64,000 bases of DNA, from assembly GCF_000517105.1 (NCBI RefSeq), contig NZ_KI912150.1, positions 64,096-128,095 on the forward strand. Direction: 5' to 3'. Positions 26,097 to 35,579 of the stretch are shown piece after piece. A program made the translations under genes and the position numbers. How positions within the stretch are numbered: the first letter of the stretch is position 1; each line of letters starts with the position of its first letter. The notes under the pieces were generated by a model that made no database searches, was not told the origin of the DNA, and saw only the letters and a list, made by a program, of their open reading frames with translations. Source of the DNA: Fischerella sp. PCC 9605. GTDB taxonomy: Bacteria > Cyanobacteriota > Cyanobacteriia > Cyanobacteriales > Nostocaceae.

Positions 26097-27503
26097 ATGA
26101 TTGGCACATTGCTAGATCGGCGATACAAGGTGGTTAAAATGCTAGGTCAAGGAGGATTCGGTCATACTTATATTGCCGAAGACACTCGCCGTCCTGGCAA
26201 TCCTCTCTGCGTAGTAAAACATCTCCAACCAGCTATCAGCGATCCCGATTTTTTGGAAACAGCTAGACGCTTGTTTAAAAGGGAAGCCGAAACCCTGGAA
26301 AAGCTGGGCAATCATGACCAGATTCCCCGACTGTTAGCTTACTTTGAGGAAGACGAAGAATTCTACTTGGTGCAGGAGTATATCCCTGGTAATCCGCTGT
26401 CGTTGGAAATACAACCAGGAGTGCGGTGGAGTGAAGACCAAGTAATTCACCTCCTGCAAGAAGTTTTACCCATTTTAGAATTTGTCCACAGTCATGAGGT
26501 AATCCATCAGGATCTCAAGCCTCCTAATTTAATCCGCCGCAGTTCAGACAACAAGCTGGTTCTAGTCGACTTTGGTGCTGTCAAGCAAGTGAAGATGTAT
26601 TCACTGATGACTCCAGAACAACTCAAAAATGAAACGGTTCCCATTGGTACACCTGGTTATATGCCGAGTGAGCAAGCACTGGGTAAGCCACATCCCAATA
26701 GTGATATTTATGCTCTTGGTATGATTGCTATTCAAGCTTTGACAGGCATGAATCCTAAACAGCTAGGAGAAGAACCTGTAAGTGGAGAAATACTCTGGCA
26801 GCATCATGCCCAAGTTAGCGACTCCTTAGCAGCTATTTTGAGTAAGATGGTGCGCCAATATTACAAATACCGCTATCAGTCAGCAGCCGATGTCCGGGAA
26901 GCAGTCGCTGCTATTACCAGTCCCAACACACCAACGGCTGTAGCGGTGGTTGTCAACCAGGTATTACGCGAGTATTTGCAACAAGGCTATTTGTCTGCAA
27001 CTAAGATTGTGCGATCGCTCCAAGAATTAGCAAAACCTTGCTACGTTCCGCCAGATCCCACAACTAAATCGCCAATCACTATTCCACCAACAATACCCCA
27101 AACACAAAACCTGGTGAAAACTGGTGCTTCACAAAGCAATTTTCAAATCAAACGTCGCCACTTGCCATTGTTAATAGCTGGTGGTGGTGCTAGCGTTCTC
27201 CTTGCTGTGGGTGTAATTATGACAAGTCGTCCACCCCAACCCTCGCCTATCGTTGCAAAAAATCAAGTTACAGAAACGGCTGATAATAAAAATAAAACGG
27301 AAGAAAAAAATAATTGTATTGTTGTTGTTAGGTCATCCAATTTACGCTCTTTATCTGGACACAGGAAAACAGGAAAAGTTGTGAAAGCCGGAACGAAAGT
27401 GACAGTTACTGGCAGACAACAAGGCGGCTGGCTAGAAATTAGTTCTCCCGAATCTGGTTGGATTTGGAAGAGTCGAACGAGAAATGTTTGTTCTGGGAAA
27501 TAA
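26097..27503 (+). CDS. Ser/Thr protein kinase with transmembrane helix and SH3-like domain
   Basis: A 468-residue eukaryotic-type (Hanks) kinase. The glycine loop is LGQGGFGHTY (17-26), the ATP-binding lysine K41 (CVVKHL), the catalytic loop H137-Q-D139-L-K-P-P-N144, and the metal-binding D158-F-G. HQD replaces the usual HRD, as is common in this cyanobacterial group. Residues about 180-195 hold the activation segment (GTPGYMPSEQ). A linker precedes one transmembrane helix (about 360-378, LLIAGGGASVLLAVGVIM). The C-terminal part (about 403-468) is a bacterial SH3 domain (SNLRSLSGHRKTGKVVKAG) likely facing the periplasm, perhaps sensing the cell wall. Substrates are unknown. FHA proteins such as 22120 are candidates. 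Confidence 0.93.
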   Translation: MIGTLLDRRYKVVKMLGQGGFGHTYIAEDTRRPGNPLCVVKHLQPAISDPDFLETARRLFKREAETLEKLGNHDQIPRLLAYFEEDEEFYLVQEYIPGNPLSLEIQPGVRWSEDQVIHLLQEVLPILEFVHSHEVIHQDLKPPNLIRRSSDNKLVLVDFGAVKQVKMYSLMTPEQLKNETVPIGTPGYMPSEQALGKPHPNSDIYALGMIAIQALTGMNPKQLGEEPVSGEILWQHHAQVSDSLAAILSKMVRQYYKYRYQSAADVREAVAAITSPNTPTAVAVVVNQVLREYLQQGYLSATKIVRSLQELAKPCYVPPDPTTKSPITIPPTIPQTQNLVKTGASQSNFQIKRRHLPLLIAGGGASVLLAVGVIMTSRPPQPSPIVAKNQVTETADNKNKTEEKNNCIVVVRSSNLRSLSGHRKTGKVVKAGTKVTVTGRQQGGWLEISSPESGWIWKSRTRNVCSGK

Positions 27504-27554
27504 GGCAGAAGACAGAAAGCATACGGAAAATCAATCCGTGTGTACCCCCTCATT

Positions 27555-27573
27555 CCCCCCTCTTATAGGGGGG
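27555..27573. terminator. G/C-rich hairpin after the kinase gene
   Basis: CCCCCC (27555-27560), seven loop bases, then GGGGGG (27568-27573), about 50 bases past the kinase stop. The flanks read CATTCCCCCC and GGGGGGAAGG. It is a plausible terminator for the kinase, but resembles the C-run/G-run repeat at 42146, so it may also be a dispersed repeat. Confidence 0.5.
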
Positions 27574-27677
27574 AAGGTAGAGGAAAAACTTTTATTTATT
27601 GTGCATCTGTCGATTTCTAAAACATGATTTTGTGACGGCTTTAATTTACCTCAACGGTGGAAATAAATTTTCTGCCT

Positions 27678-28559
27678 TCAGATTGGCGGTAATTCCAGGG
27701 GAATAGTACCCAATAAACCCTTACGAAAATCTGTTAAAAGTTGGCGTGCAGTTCTCTCTACATCACCTTTATTGCGAAGTTCTGCTAATTCGTGTAAATA
27801 TGATTCGCCCGTGGAAGATGTGGGATCGAGTTGATAGCGCGATCGCAAGGGATTTTTTGGTAATAAATCAGGTGCTCTATAATAGAGGTCGTTCAGTAAA
27901 TCTACGAATGCTGCTGCTATTAGTTGATTATCATAAGCTGCTTCACCAATATCGTCACAAATGGCTAGTTTCAATCCAGCTTCTTGATCTTCCAACTTGG
28001 CAGGAATAACACCAGGAGCATCCAGCAGTTCTAAATCTTGCGAAATTCGCACCCAGCGCAGTTGACGAGTCACCCCAGGACGAGCCGCGCTTTCCACTAC
28101 TCGCTTTCCTACCAAGCGGTTAATTAAAGCCGACTTGCCAACATTGGGAAAACCAATCACCACAGCACGGACTGGACGGGGTAGCATACCGCGATCGCGT
28201 CTTCGTTGATTTATCTCCACCCCAGCAGCTTGTGCTGCTTTTGACACCGCCGCCACTCCTTGCCCTTGTTGGGCATTAGTAAAATAAGGTACTTCACCTT
28301 GACTTTTAAACCAATCTGTCCACAATTGCCGTACTTGCGGAGAAATCATATCTAAGCGGTTCAGCACCAACACCCGTTTTTTATTCCCTACCCACTTTGG
28401 TATTTGGGGATGGTAGGTTGCCAAAGGAATTCTAGCATCTCGTACTTCTAGTACTACATCTACCAGCTTGAGCTGTTCCTGAAGTGCTTTTTCGGCTTTG
28501 GCAATATGACCGGGATACCACTGGATTAGGTTTAATTTATAGTTTTGATTAATGGCCAT
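27678..28559 (-). CDS. ylqF: Ribosome biogenesis GTPase YlqF/RbgA
   Basis: A 293-residue circularly permuted GTPase that helps late assembly of the 50S ribosomal subunit. The motif order is G4 (N67-R-L-D70), then G1 (GFPNVGKS, 136-143), G2 (T164 in PGVTRQ) and G3 (D180-A-P-G183), as expected for the YlqF/YawG class. The opening segment LIQWYPGHIAKAEKAL is diagnostic. The C-terminal helical part ends in RKGLLGTIPLELPPI. The length is normal. A degraded copy of its 3' end sits at 25838-25920. Confidence 0.95.
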   Translation of the reverse strand: MAINQNYKLNLIQWYPGHIAKAEKALQEQLKLVDVVLEVRDARIPLATYHPQIPKWVGNKKRVLVLNRLDMISPQVRQLWTDWFKSQGEVPYFTNAQQGQGVAAVSKAAQAAGVEINQRRRDRGMLPRPVRAVVIGFPNVGKSALINRLVGKRVVESAARPGVTRQLRWVRISQDLELLDAPGVIPAKLEDQEAGLKLAICDDIGEAAYDNQLIAAAFVDLLNDLYYRAPDLLPKNPLRSRYQLDPTSSTGESYLHELAELRNKGDVERTARQLLTDFRKGLLGTIPLELPPI

Positions 28560-28577
28560 TTTTTTTCTTAGTCCTTA

Positions 28578-28621
28578 GTCATTTGTCATTTGTCATTTGT
28601 CTATACTAATAACGAATGACT
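28578..28621. repeat. Heptamer repeats between ylqF and a VOC gene
   Basis: Three GTCATTT units (28578-28598) are followed by AATGACT and AATGATC (28615-28628), the latter overlapping the end of the VOC gene. The two runs are complementary and can fold into a hairpin in the 60-bp gap between two leftward genes. Same family as 882-909 and 2393-2465. Confidence 0.7.
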
Positions 28622-29063
28622 AATGATCTTGTATAGCAGATTGATGTAAGATTAGACGATTGCCGTCTGGATCGTAGGCGTAAATTTCTCTACCGTGGGA
28701 AGAGTTGATAATTTCTCCGGGTGGGGGATAGCCCAAGGCTGTAAGGTGAGCGATCGCATTTTCTAAATTATTTACCTGTAAACACAAACTCATCTTGGTT
28801 TTAGCGGAGTTCTCAAATTCTGAATTGTGGGTTTGTTTTGGTTTAAAAATACCCAATCGCAAACCAGGAAATTGAAACTCTGCATACACATTTGGAATTA
28901 TGATTACTGGGTTACTAGATAGTAAATTAGTGTAGAAATCAACTAATTTTTCAATATGAAAAGATGCCAGGGTGACGAATGCATCAGTACATTGGAAAAC
29001 CATATTTGTCTGATATTGGAAGCGAAAAATAGCTTTAGCTGTGAAGTCCTCACTCGCCATCAT
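28620..29063 (-). CDS. VOC family protein (glyoxalase-like)
   Basis: A 147-residue protein with two VOC modules. The first reads AFVTLASFHIEKLVDFYTNLLSSNP. The second ends GREIYAYDPDGNRLILHQ, the usual C-terminal metal-site segment, though with Gln after the final His. The substrate is unknown. It is followed on the leftward strand by ylqF and preceded by another VOC gene with 25 bp between, so the two may be co-transcribed. The two proteins are only distantly alike. Confidence 0.75.
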   Translation of the reverse strand: MMASEDFTAKAIFRFQYQTNMVFQCTDAFVTLASFHIEKLVDFYTNLLSSNPVIIIPNVYAEFQFPGLRLGIFKPKQTHNSEFENSAKTKMSLCLQVNNLENAIAHLTALGYPPPGEIINSSHGREIYAYDPDGNRLILHQSAIQDH

Positions 29064-29088
29064 GGCATGATAATTCTGTTTAGCTAGT

Positions 29089-29637
29089 TTATTCTACTCT
29101 ACCGACTGCTGAAATTGGTTTATGCTGTAGATCCCTTTCAGGATCGCCCAACTGGCGCACATTTGTGGCAAATTCAAGCAAGATACCATCAGGATCGAAG
29201 AAATAAATTGAGGAAATAAATGTAGTTTCATCCTGTTCTGGAACAAAGCCAGAAGGAACATCGGCATGGTGCATAACAGGAGTTACTTCTACACCTTTGG
29301 CAACCAATTTTTGTTTATACTCCTCCAGTTTTTCGACTGGAACATTGAAGGCCAAATGATTCATTGAGCCATGCGCTGTGGCTATATTGCCAGTTTGCCA
29401 AACATCACGGGGAGGTGATGCAATACCTGGTGCGGCTTCTGGTGCTTGCGGAAACCAGAAAAAAGCCAAAGCATCTCCGTTACCAATATCAAAAAAGAAA
29501 TGTTGTCCGCCGTCTGGTAGGGCAATGGTTTTGATTAAATCTAGACCAAGTACGTTAGTGTAAAAGTCTACGGTGCGTCCCATATCTTTACAGACTAACG
29601 CAATATGGTTTACTCCTTGTATTTGAAAATCTTTCAT
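29089..29637 (-). CDS. VOC family protein (glyoxalase/dioxygenase-like)
   Basis: About 182 residues from ATG 29637, which follows AGGTGAG; GTG 29646 is an alternative. The two modules are clear: GVNHIALVCKDMGRTVDFYTNVLGL at the start with the metal-binding His, then MNHLAFNVPVEKLEEYKQKL with a second His, and IYFFDPDGILLEFATN with the conserved Glu. This full set of His/His/Glu ligands suggests a metal-dependent enzyme. The reaction cannot be named. It lies 36 bp from fdhD and may share its promoter. Confidence 0.82.
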   Translation of the reverse strand: MKDFQIQGVNHIALVCKDMGRTVDFYTNVLGLDLIKTIALPDGGQHFFFDIGNGDALAFFWFPQAPEAAPGIASPPRDVWQTGNIATAHGSMNHLAFNVPVEKLEEYKQKLVAKGVEVTPVMHHADVPSGFVPEQDETTFISSIYFFDPDGILLEFATNVRQLGDPERDLQHKPISAVGRVE

Positions 29638-29673
29638 GTCACTCACCTGTTGGTATAATTTACATTGGCTTTG

Positions 29674-30516
29674 TCAAGCTTTCGTTACTATCCTCTCCAC
29701 TCCAGAATATACGTTGAACCGTTCCCCGCGTAAGAATCCGATTAAAGTAATTCCAAATTCCTGAGCTACAGAAACTGCTAAACTGCTAGGAGCGGAAACA
29801 GCACAGACAATCGGAACTCCAGCTGCTGTACACTTTTGTAGAATCTCAAAACTAGAACGTCCGCTGACCATAACAATGCGATCGCTCAACGGTAAGTTGT
29901 CACTCAGCAAAGCCGAACCTATTAATTTATCTAGGGCATTGTGACGTCCTACATCCTCTCTCAGTGTCAATAACTGCCCTTGGACATCAAACAATGCCGC
30001 AGCGTGCAAACCTCCTGTTGCTTTAAATACACCTTGAGCCGCCCTCAGTTGCTCTGGTAGGCTGTAGAAAATTTCTGATGTAACTGTTGGTGTTGGCGGT
30101 ATTACTGAACAACCACGCAAATGCAAAGCTTCAAGACTAGCTTTGCCACAAACTCCACAGGCGCTGGAGGTGTAGAAGTGACGCTCCAAAAGCTGTAAAT
30201 CTGGATGCAAATCTTCTTTGAGTTCTACATTTACAATATTGTAGCGTTGTTCGCTATCTATTTCGGTATCCACGCAGTAACTCAAACGTTGGATATCTTG
30301 GCGCTCGCTAATAATTCCTTCTGTGTAGAGAAAACCAGCAGCAAGTTCAAAATCTGCTCCTGGTGTTCGCATGGTGACAGCAACTGTACGACGGGGAGAG
30401 GCAAGGCGAATTTCTAAAGGTTCTTCAGTGGTCAGATCGTCTAAGCGCGATCGCATTTTGCCATTTTCCACCACCCAGACAGTAGCTTTGGTCTTGCTTC
30501 CAACAGGCTTAGTCAT
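29674..30516 (-). CDS. fdhD: Formate dehydrogenase accessory sulfurtransferase FdhD
   Basis: A 280-residue FdhD. In E. coli it passes sulfur from IscS to the molybdenum cofactor of formate dehydrogenase. The essential pair is C120 and C123 (SSACGVCGKASLE). Other family blocks are RTPGADFELAAGFLYTEGII, FKATGGLHAAALFD, REDVGRHNALDKLIG, MVSGRSSFEILQK and SAPSSLAV. No formate dehydrogenase or mob gene lies in the window, so the client is elsewhere, perhaps another bis-MGD oxidoreductase such as nitrate reductase. A 16-base palindrome lies 22 bases upstream of the start. Confidence 0.95.
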   Translation of the reverse strand: MTKPVGSKTKATVWVVENGKMRSRLDDLTTEEPLEIRLASPRRTVAVTMRTPGADFELAAGFLYTEGIISERQDIQRLSYCVDTEIDSEQRYNIVNVELKEDLHPDLQLLERHFYTSSACGVCGKASLEALHLRGCSVIPPTPTVTSEIFYSLPEQLRAAQGVFKATGGLHAAALFDVQGQLLTLREDVGRHNALDKLIGSALLSDNLPLSDRIVMVSGRSSFEILQKCTAAGVPIVCAVSAPSSLAVSVAQEFGITLIGFLRGERFNVYSGVERIVTKA

Positions 30517-30537
30517 ATAACAAAATATTAATTATTG

Positions 30538-30553
30538 ATAATAAGCTTATTAT
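30538..30553. promoter_or_regulatory. 16-base palindrome before fdhD
   Basis: ATAATAAGCTTATTAT is a perfect palindrome, 22 bases upstream of the fdhD start. Its position suits an operator overlapping the promoter or leader of the leftward fdhD transcript. No protein is identified that would bind it, and the A/T-rich sequence could arise by chance. Confidence 0.4.
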
Positions 30554-31066
30554 GATTTACATAATCAGAGATATTTCGTGATTGAAATACAAATAATTCA
30601 TAAGCATTTTTTAATGACTTTCTCCTGTGTTGAAAGTCAATAACAGGACTAAAATTTATTTATGCACTAATGTCGAATTTAAGGTGTGTCAAGCTAGCTC
30701 TTAACGAGGGGAAGTCTCTGCTTTTTTCTGAAATATTTCCACACCTAAAGCGTGTGGCTACAAAAACTAATCCTGTAAAGGTAGCCCTGTCAAGGTGTGT
30801 AAAAAACGAACCCAAATCTTAGTAGAGAAGACTATTTTCCTCTTTGTGTCTTAGTGTCTTTGTGTTTAAATCATTCTTTAGTTCATAAAAAAATGTAAAA
30901 ATATTACTTGTTTGCGTCACAAAGGTGAGATTTTTACTTGAATCATTGGAACAAAGTTAAGTAAAAAGTTTTGTCCGCATGAACAATTGGTGTCAACAAC
31001 AGGCAGGATATAAACGCAGACCTTCCAGTCAAGGCTGGCTTACGATCGCAAATAGAGGATTAAGCA
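30554..31066. other. Spacer between fdhD and a hypothetical gene
   Basis: No gene is supported. A small hairpin (CCACAC at 30739-30744 with GTGTGG at 30752-30757) and one arm of the dispersed repeat (TCTTTGTGTCTTAGTGTCTT, from 30841) are present. The promoter of the gene at 31067 should lie at the right end. Confidence 0.5.
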
Positions 31067-31534
31067 ATGCCTGAGCAAATGAGTGAAAGGGATGCGCTAT
31101 ACCAATTTTTTGTGCAGTTTGACTTGCCTGAAAAATGGTGGGATTTGGGTCTATTTTATATTGAGTCAACTAAGGAAAATGAGCCACCACAGTACCTCGT
31201 CAAACTTAAAGGCGTGGAAGACATAAACTGGGGAGGATACGTTGATGAAAATAGGGAGATTCGCTTCTTAGATTTCAACTCTGATTGGAATATCTCCAAA
31301 GGCAAGCATAATTACAAACACTTACCTCCAGAGTTGAATCAATGGTTAGACAGCTTTGCTTTTGATGAAATCTTTCTTGAGCCTGTCAATGCAGATGATG
31401 AAGAGATAACAGAACCAGAATCACCAGAAGATATTGAAGCATTAATTCTCAGTCTACTACCAAAACTAGAAGTTAAACAACTAGTCAATATTATGGAGAC
31501 TGTTGTAAAGATGATTGACTCTAAAATTACGTAA
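31067..31534 (+). CDS. Hypothetical protein, acidic
   Basis: A 155-residue soluble acidic protein. GAGG precedes ATG 31067 at a good distance; ATG 31079 is an alternative. It begins with a compact segment rich in aromatic residues (LYQFFVQFDLPEKWWDLGLFYI), has a central WGGYVDENREIRFLDFNSDWN block, and ends in an acidic linker (about 110-128) and a helix (VKQLVNIMETVVKMIDSKIT). No signal peptide, membrane segment or known motif is recognised. It stands alone between spacers. Confidence 0.6.
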   Translation: MPEQMSERDALYQFFVQFDLPEKWWDLGLFYIESTKENEPPQYLVKLKGVEDINWGGYVDENREIRFLDFNSDWNISKGKHNYKHLPPELNQWLDSFAFDEIFLEPVNADDEEITEPESPEDIEALILSLLPKLEVKQLVNIMETVVKMIDSKIT

Positions 31535-32205
31535 GCAATTAGTAAGGGCGAATTTAACAATATATTCGCCTTTGGAGTTTACAAATACTGCATCTAACAG
31601 CTTATTTGATTTTGGGTGAGGCTCCAACAAGCACAAACCAAATTGGGCGATCGCGCGCGAGTGAGACGTGTTGCAATTTTTGCCATACTCATCATGGGAT
31701 TAATCTCGCTTTCTTTCACCTTGCGAACAATTATAAAATTTCGCCAATCCTTCCAAATCTTGTTGTTGGGTTTGGGTATTAGGGATTTCCAAGAAATAAA
31801 TTATCCCGGATTGTAGGGTGGGCATCCTGCTCGCCCTTCAGATGGGACGGGTGGAGACATCCACCCCACAAGAAAATTTGGGGTGTTTTTACCAGGTTCA
31901 ACGAATTCCATGCACCGAGGCGCACAGCAAAGGATGAAAATCTCTCTTCCCTGTTCTCCGTTCCCTGTAAAGAGTTCCTTATTTTCAGGACAGATCTCAG
32001 ATATAGTTTTTGACTAAAGCGATAGAGAGACATTACACCATATTCACCTCACTTGAGAGTTCTAGAAAAACTGTTGTTGTCAATTCTTTTTACTAAACTG
32101 CGGCTCTAGCCGATTTTATAGGGAAAAATAATGTTGTGTTCCTTTGCTTATTCCTATTTTTATCTACGCAGATAAATTACTATTAAGTTTTTGATGAGAA
32201 TTTCC
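31535..32205. other. Spacer with a diverged hairpin repeat
   Basis: The stretch 31811-31871 is a diverged relative of the 23912 inverted repeat, with left arm TTGTAGGGTGGGCATCCTGC and an internal GGTGGAGACATCCACC hairpin. An open frame of 66 codons from a GTG at 31616 has a membrane-like segment but runs into the repeat, and I do not call it. No other structure is clear. It ends at the stop of the leftward response regulator. Confidence 0.5.
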
Positions 32206-32871
32206 TCATGAACGCAACCGATAGCCCATGCCCCTAACCGTCTCAATGCGGTTGCCACCTAGCTTTTTACGCAGATAACCAACGTAGACATCAACAATAT
32301 TGGTATAAGGGTCATAATCATAACCCCAGGCATGACTAAGCAGTTGCTGCCGGGTCAAGACTTGCCCAGGATAACGCATAAAAGTTTCAGTCAAGGCAAA
32401 TTCTTTAGCTGATAGTTCGATGGAGTGGTTGCCTACTTTCACCTGACGAGTACGCAGGTCAAGGACAATATCGCCTAAACTCAACAACATCTGATCTTCA
32501 TCCTTGGGCTGACGATTACGCAATCGCAGGCGTACCCTAGCTAAAAGCTCCTCAAATTTAAATGGCTTAGTAACGTAGTCGTCAGCGCCTCCTTCCAAAC
32601 CATTTACCTTATCCTTTATACTGTCGCGAGCGGTGAGAATAATCACAGGTAGTTGTTGTCCCTGCCCGCGTAATTCTGCCAACACTACCCACCCGTTTTT
32701 GCCTGGAATACCAATATCCAAGATCAGTAGATCAAAATCACCACTACAAGCCATGAAAATAGCTTCATCACCGTTGGACACTACGGAGGTGGTAAAACCA
32801 CTAGCCTTAAAACCTTTCTCTAAAAAGCTGGCAATGCGAGATTCATCTTCTGCGATCAAAATTCGGCTCAT
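32206..32871 (-). CDS. OmpR/PhoB-type response regulator
   Basis: A 221-residue regulator. The receiver domain (1-115) has the acidic pair E8/D9, the phospho-acceptor D52 (LILDIGIPG), a Thr in ILTARD and the Lys in VTKPF. The winged-helix DNA-binding domain (about 128-221) ends with the typical YLRKKLGGNRIETVRGMGYRL. It follows the sensor kinase gene with 12 bp between, so the pair is one operon and almost certainly a functional two-component system. The signal is unknown. The close cyanobacterial relatives include redox or metal-responsive regulators, but the match is not specific enough to name it. Confidence 0.93.
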   Translation of the reverse strand: MSRILIAEDESRIASFLEKGFKASGFTTSVVSNGDEAIFMACSGDFDLLILDIGIPGKNGWVVLAELRGQGQQLPVIILTARDSIKDKVNGLEGGADDYVTKPFKFEELLARVRLRLRNRQPKDEDQMLLSLGDIVLDLRTRQVKVGNHSIELSAKEFALTETFMRYPGQVLTRQQLLSHAWGYDYDPYTNIVDVYVGYLRKKLGGNRIETVRGMGYRLRS

Positions 32872-32883
32872 ACAAAGACCTTC

Positions 32884-34308
32884 CTAGTTTGATTTTAGGG
32901 GAATAACTATGGTGAAAGTAGAACCCCCAAGCGGGCGGCTCACAAGTTCGACCCAACCGCTGTGAGCTTCTGTTATTTTCTTTACAATTGCCAATCCCAA
33001 ACCAGCACCCTCGGAACGACGGGGACTGCTAGAGCCACGAGCAAAGCGCTCAAAAATCCGTTTTTGGTCACAAAAGGAGATTCCTTCGCCTGTGTCACGC
33101 ACCCAGAAACGCGCTTTACCATTTGTTAGCGCCGAACCAAGGGCGATCGCATCACCTTCTTGGGTATGTTGAGTAGCATTCACAACCAAGTTTATGATTG
33201 CCTGAGTCAGTCGCTGAGGATCAATCGTAATGCGACCACTAGCCACAGCCTCTAAGCACCAGTTTCGATGGGCTAAAGTTTTGGCCTTAGCGTACAGTTC
33301 TTTGGTGAATGAACTAATTTCTACGATTTCTAACTTTAAAAAATCGGGTCGCTCAGCCTTAGCTAGTAATAGCAGGTCATCGACAAAGCGACTCATGCGG
33401 TCTAGCTCATCAGTGACTAATTCTATCGTTTCCCGTCGTTCTTGAGGGTCTTCACCCAGCAGTTCCAGATGACCTCGGATAATTGTAATCGGCGTCCGCA
33501 GTTCATGACTTGCATCATCAATAAAATCTCGTTGACTAGAAAAGGCTGCTTGCAGTCTTTGGAGCATCTCGTTGAAAGTAATAGTGAGTTCGGCGATTTC
33601 GTCTGAACCTTTTACAGGGATGCGTCGCATCAGGTCAGACTCGCTAATCGAACGAGTAGTTTCAGTGAGCAGGCGTAGGGGTGTGAGCACCCTTCCAGCT
33701 ATTACCCAAGCCAACAACGAGGCTAAAATCGCAACAACGAGCATCACCTGGATAATGACAAAAACCGTCTCAGCTACCTCCCAACTTTCACCAGCAGTAG
33801 ATTGAAGCACCACGAATACTCCGTGAGTTTTTCCCCTAATTACAGGCTGAGCGAGGTAAATTACAACACCGTCTATGGTGTAGAATTTACCTTGCTCAGC
33901 CTTTGTTAGTTGAGCTAAATGCTCTAGTAAATAATAATTTTCTTTGAGCCAGCTCGGTAGTGCTCTCGGGCTAGACTTGTAGATTTTACCGTTCAACAAT
34001 GTCAAAAGAAATTCATCATCGCTGGGAATATTAGTATTAAGAAATACATTAAAAATGGAACGAACGTCATCTCCAAAAGGTTGATTAGTTTTGGGATTTA
34101 TTCCCTTAGTCAACTGCTGGAATTCCTTCATTTCTTGAAGCAAAGACCTTTCTATCCGTTTTTCTAGACGAAAAAAGAGAACCTGGCGAATAGCTAGGAT
34201 AGCTACCGTAGCAGAAAAGACCATCAACACAGCATATCCAACCAGGATATGTGTGCGAAGGCCAAAGAAGATTCTGTGCCATCTGGGAAATTGACTAGTC
34301 CGTTTCAC
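32884..34308 (-). CDS. Sensor histidine kinase (HAMP)
   Basis: A 474-residue membrane kinase. The first helix (about 20-42) and second helix (about 182-206) bracket a sensor region of about 140 residues in the periplasm with no known fold. A HAMP domain (about 206-260) leads to HisKA with the phospho-acceptor H268 (DDASHELRTPI), then HATPase_c with the N box (AIINLVVNATQHT), G1 (VRDTGEGI), F (FERFARG) and G2 (GAGLGLAIVKKI). It should phosphorylate the response regulator at 32206. The sensed signal is not evident. Confidence 0.92.
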   Translation of the reverse strand: MKRTSQFPRWHRIFFGLRTHILVGYAVLMVFSATVAILAIRQVLFFRLEKRIERSLLQEMKEFQQLTKGINPKTNQPFGDDVRSIFNVFLNTNIPSDDEFLLTLLNGKIYKSSPRALPSWLKENYYLLEHLAQLTKAEQGKFYTIDGVVIYLAQPVIRGKTHGVFVVLQSTAGESWEVAETVFVIIQVMLVVAILASLLAWVIAGRVLTPLRLLTETTRSISESDLMRRIPVKGSDEIAELTITFNEMLQRLQAAFSSQRDFIDDASHELRTPITIIRGHLELLGEDPQERRETIELVTDELDRMSRFVDDLLLLAKAERPDFLKLEIVEISSFTKELYAKAKTLAHRNWCLEAVASGRITIDPQRLTQAIINLVVNATQHTQEGDAIALGSALTNGKARFWVRDTGEGISFCDQKRIFERFARGSSSPRRSEGAGLGLAIVKKITEAHSGWVELVSRPLGGSTFTIVIPLKSN

Positions 34309-35579
34309 TGATTTGTCAGTTAAACATTTTTTAATTATTGAGATTGAAATGACTGAACTTAGCCGAGTTTCTTATTCAGCCAATATTTAAACTGGCTTTT
34401 TTTATTTATCTATAGATATATTTTATGATTAAAACCGACACAAAGTATTGACAAGTGCACTCTGTTACCATAAAAATAAATAGCGTGTTCCGAAGCAATG
34501 TCTCTGAAAAAGAGAAATAAAAGAGAAATTAAATCCATAAGTTGTGTTACAAATTGTGTTTTCACAAGTAGGTTTGGTGACAAAACTGCAATAAATTTTT
34601 GTATCATTCTCAATAGTTTGATTCTCACGGCTTATTTTCAGAATGTAGGGATGTATTCAAAAAGTTAATTTATGACCTGAGATTTTTGGTCATACTAATT
34701 AACTTGGTGTGGAAAAGAAAGTAAGCTGCGGAGAAATCTTTAGTCTGCTCAGAGAGTTTTGAAATTTAAGAGTCAAAAGTGTCAGACTTTTCGCTCGTTT
34801 ACAAAAATAAGGATAAGTGTATGTCTGGGATGCAACTACCAATGCAGAAGATGCCGAGCGTGATAGACAATAACACTGTCTGTCAGCGTATGAAACTATC
34901 TCAAAAATTGAGCTTCAAATATATTTGGGGTAATTTGCACTTCTGTGCATAACCGAATAGAGCGAACACAATACCTCCTATAGACAAGAACCAAAAGTTC
35001 ATTGTCTTTGTGGGCGCTAATTAACTAGAGTATGGATGCGTGTCTATACTTGCAGAAAAGGCTTTGTTGTCTGAATCTTTTCTTGAAAATTTAAGCCTCT
35101 AGATCACTGATTCAGTAATCTTCAAATGACAATAAGGATAGGTAGGATAAGTAGGATAGATTACTTCCTTGTCTCCCGGCTTTCTCTTGTCTCACCCATA
35201 AAGACAATTCTGAATACTGAATCGACGTTTTAGAAACAGGATGGCAAGTTAAGACGTGCAATTACGTCATTGTTTGACATGCTTGCATTGTTGTTACTTG
35301 TATTGCTTCAACTCTGTTGAAAGCTACCAATGTCCATCCTTGCGTTACTACGTGAGCTAAAGTACTAATCCATTTCTATCGCAGATGCTTAATCGTGAGG
35401 TTGTGTGGAGTATGTTTGAAAACTTCCTACAATATCTTCTCACCATGACTTTGATGCCCCTCTCCCAAGTTTGGGAGAGGGGGGAATGGTGAGAGTTGCA
35501 ACAACTGACTTTGTACCGTGCATCCAGCAGGTTCAAGTTAGCTAGCAAAATTGTGTTTGGAAAACAAGGAATTTAGTTT
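34309..35579. other. Long intergenic region upstream of the secretion island
   Basis: About 1.27 kb with no well-supported gene. A 72-codon minus-strand frame (34410-34628) has no ribosome site and no recognisable feature. A perfect hairpin (35457-35482) is listed separately. The rest is AT-rich and could hold regulatory sequence or an RNA for the RTX gene at 35580, but none can be identified from sequence. It separates the two-component pair from the island. Confidence 0.5.
35457..35482. repeat. Perfect hairpin with 12-base arms
   Basis: CCCCTCTCCCAA (35457-35468), a 2-base loop, then TTGGGAGAGGGG (35471-35482). It is about 100 bases upstream of the first RTX gene. It may be a terminator or attenuator, or a copy of a common cyanobacterial intergenic repeat. 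Confidence 0.6.

Noticed and set aside
31616-31816. A 66-codon frame from GTG with a membrane-like segment
   Set aside because: It has a weak start and runs into a dispersed inverted repeat.
34410-34628. A 72-codon minus-strand frame in the long spacer
   Set aside because: It lacks a ribosome site and any recognisable motif.
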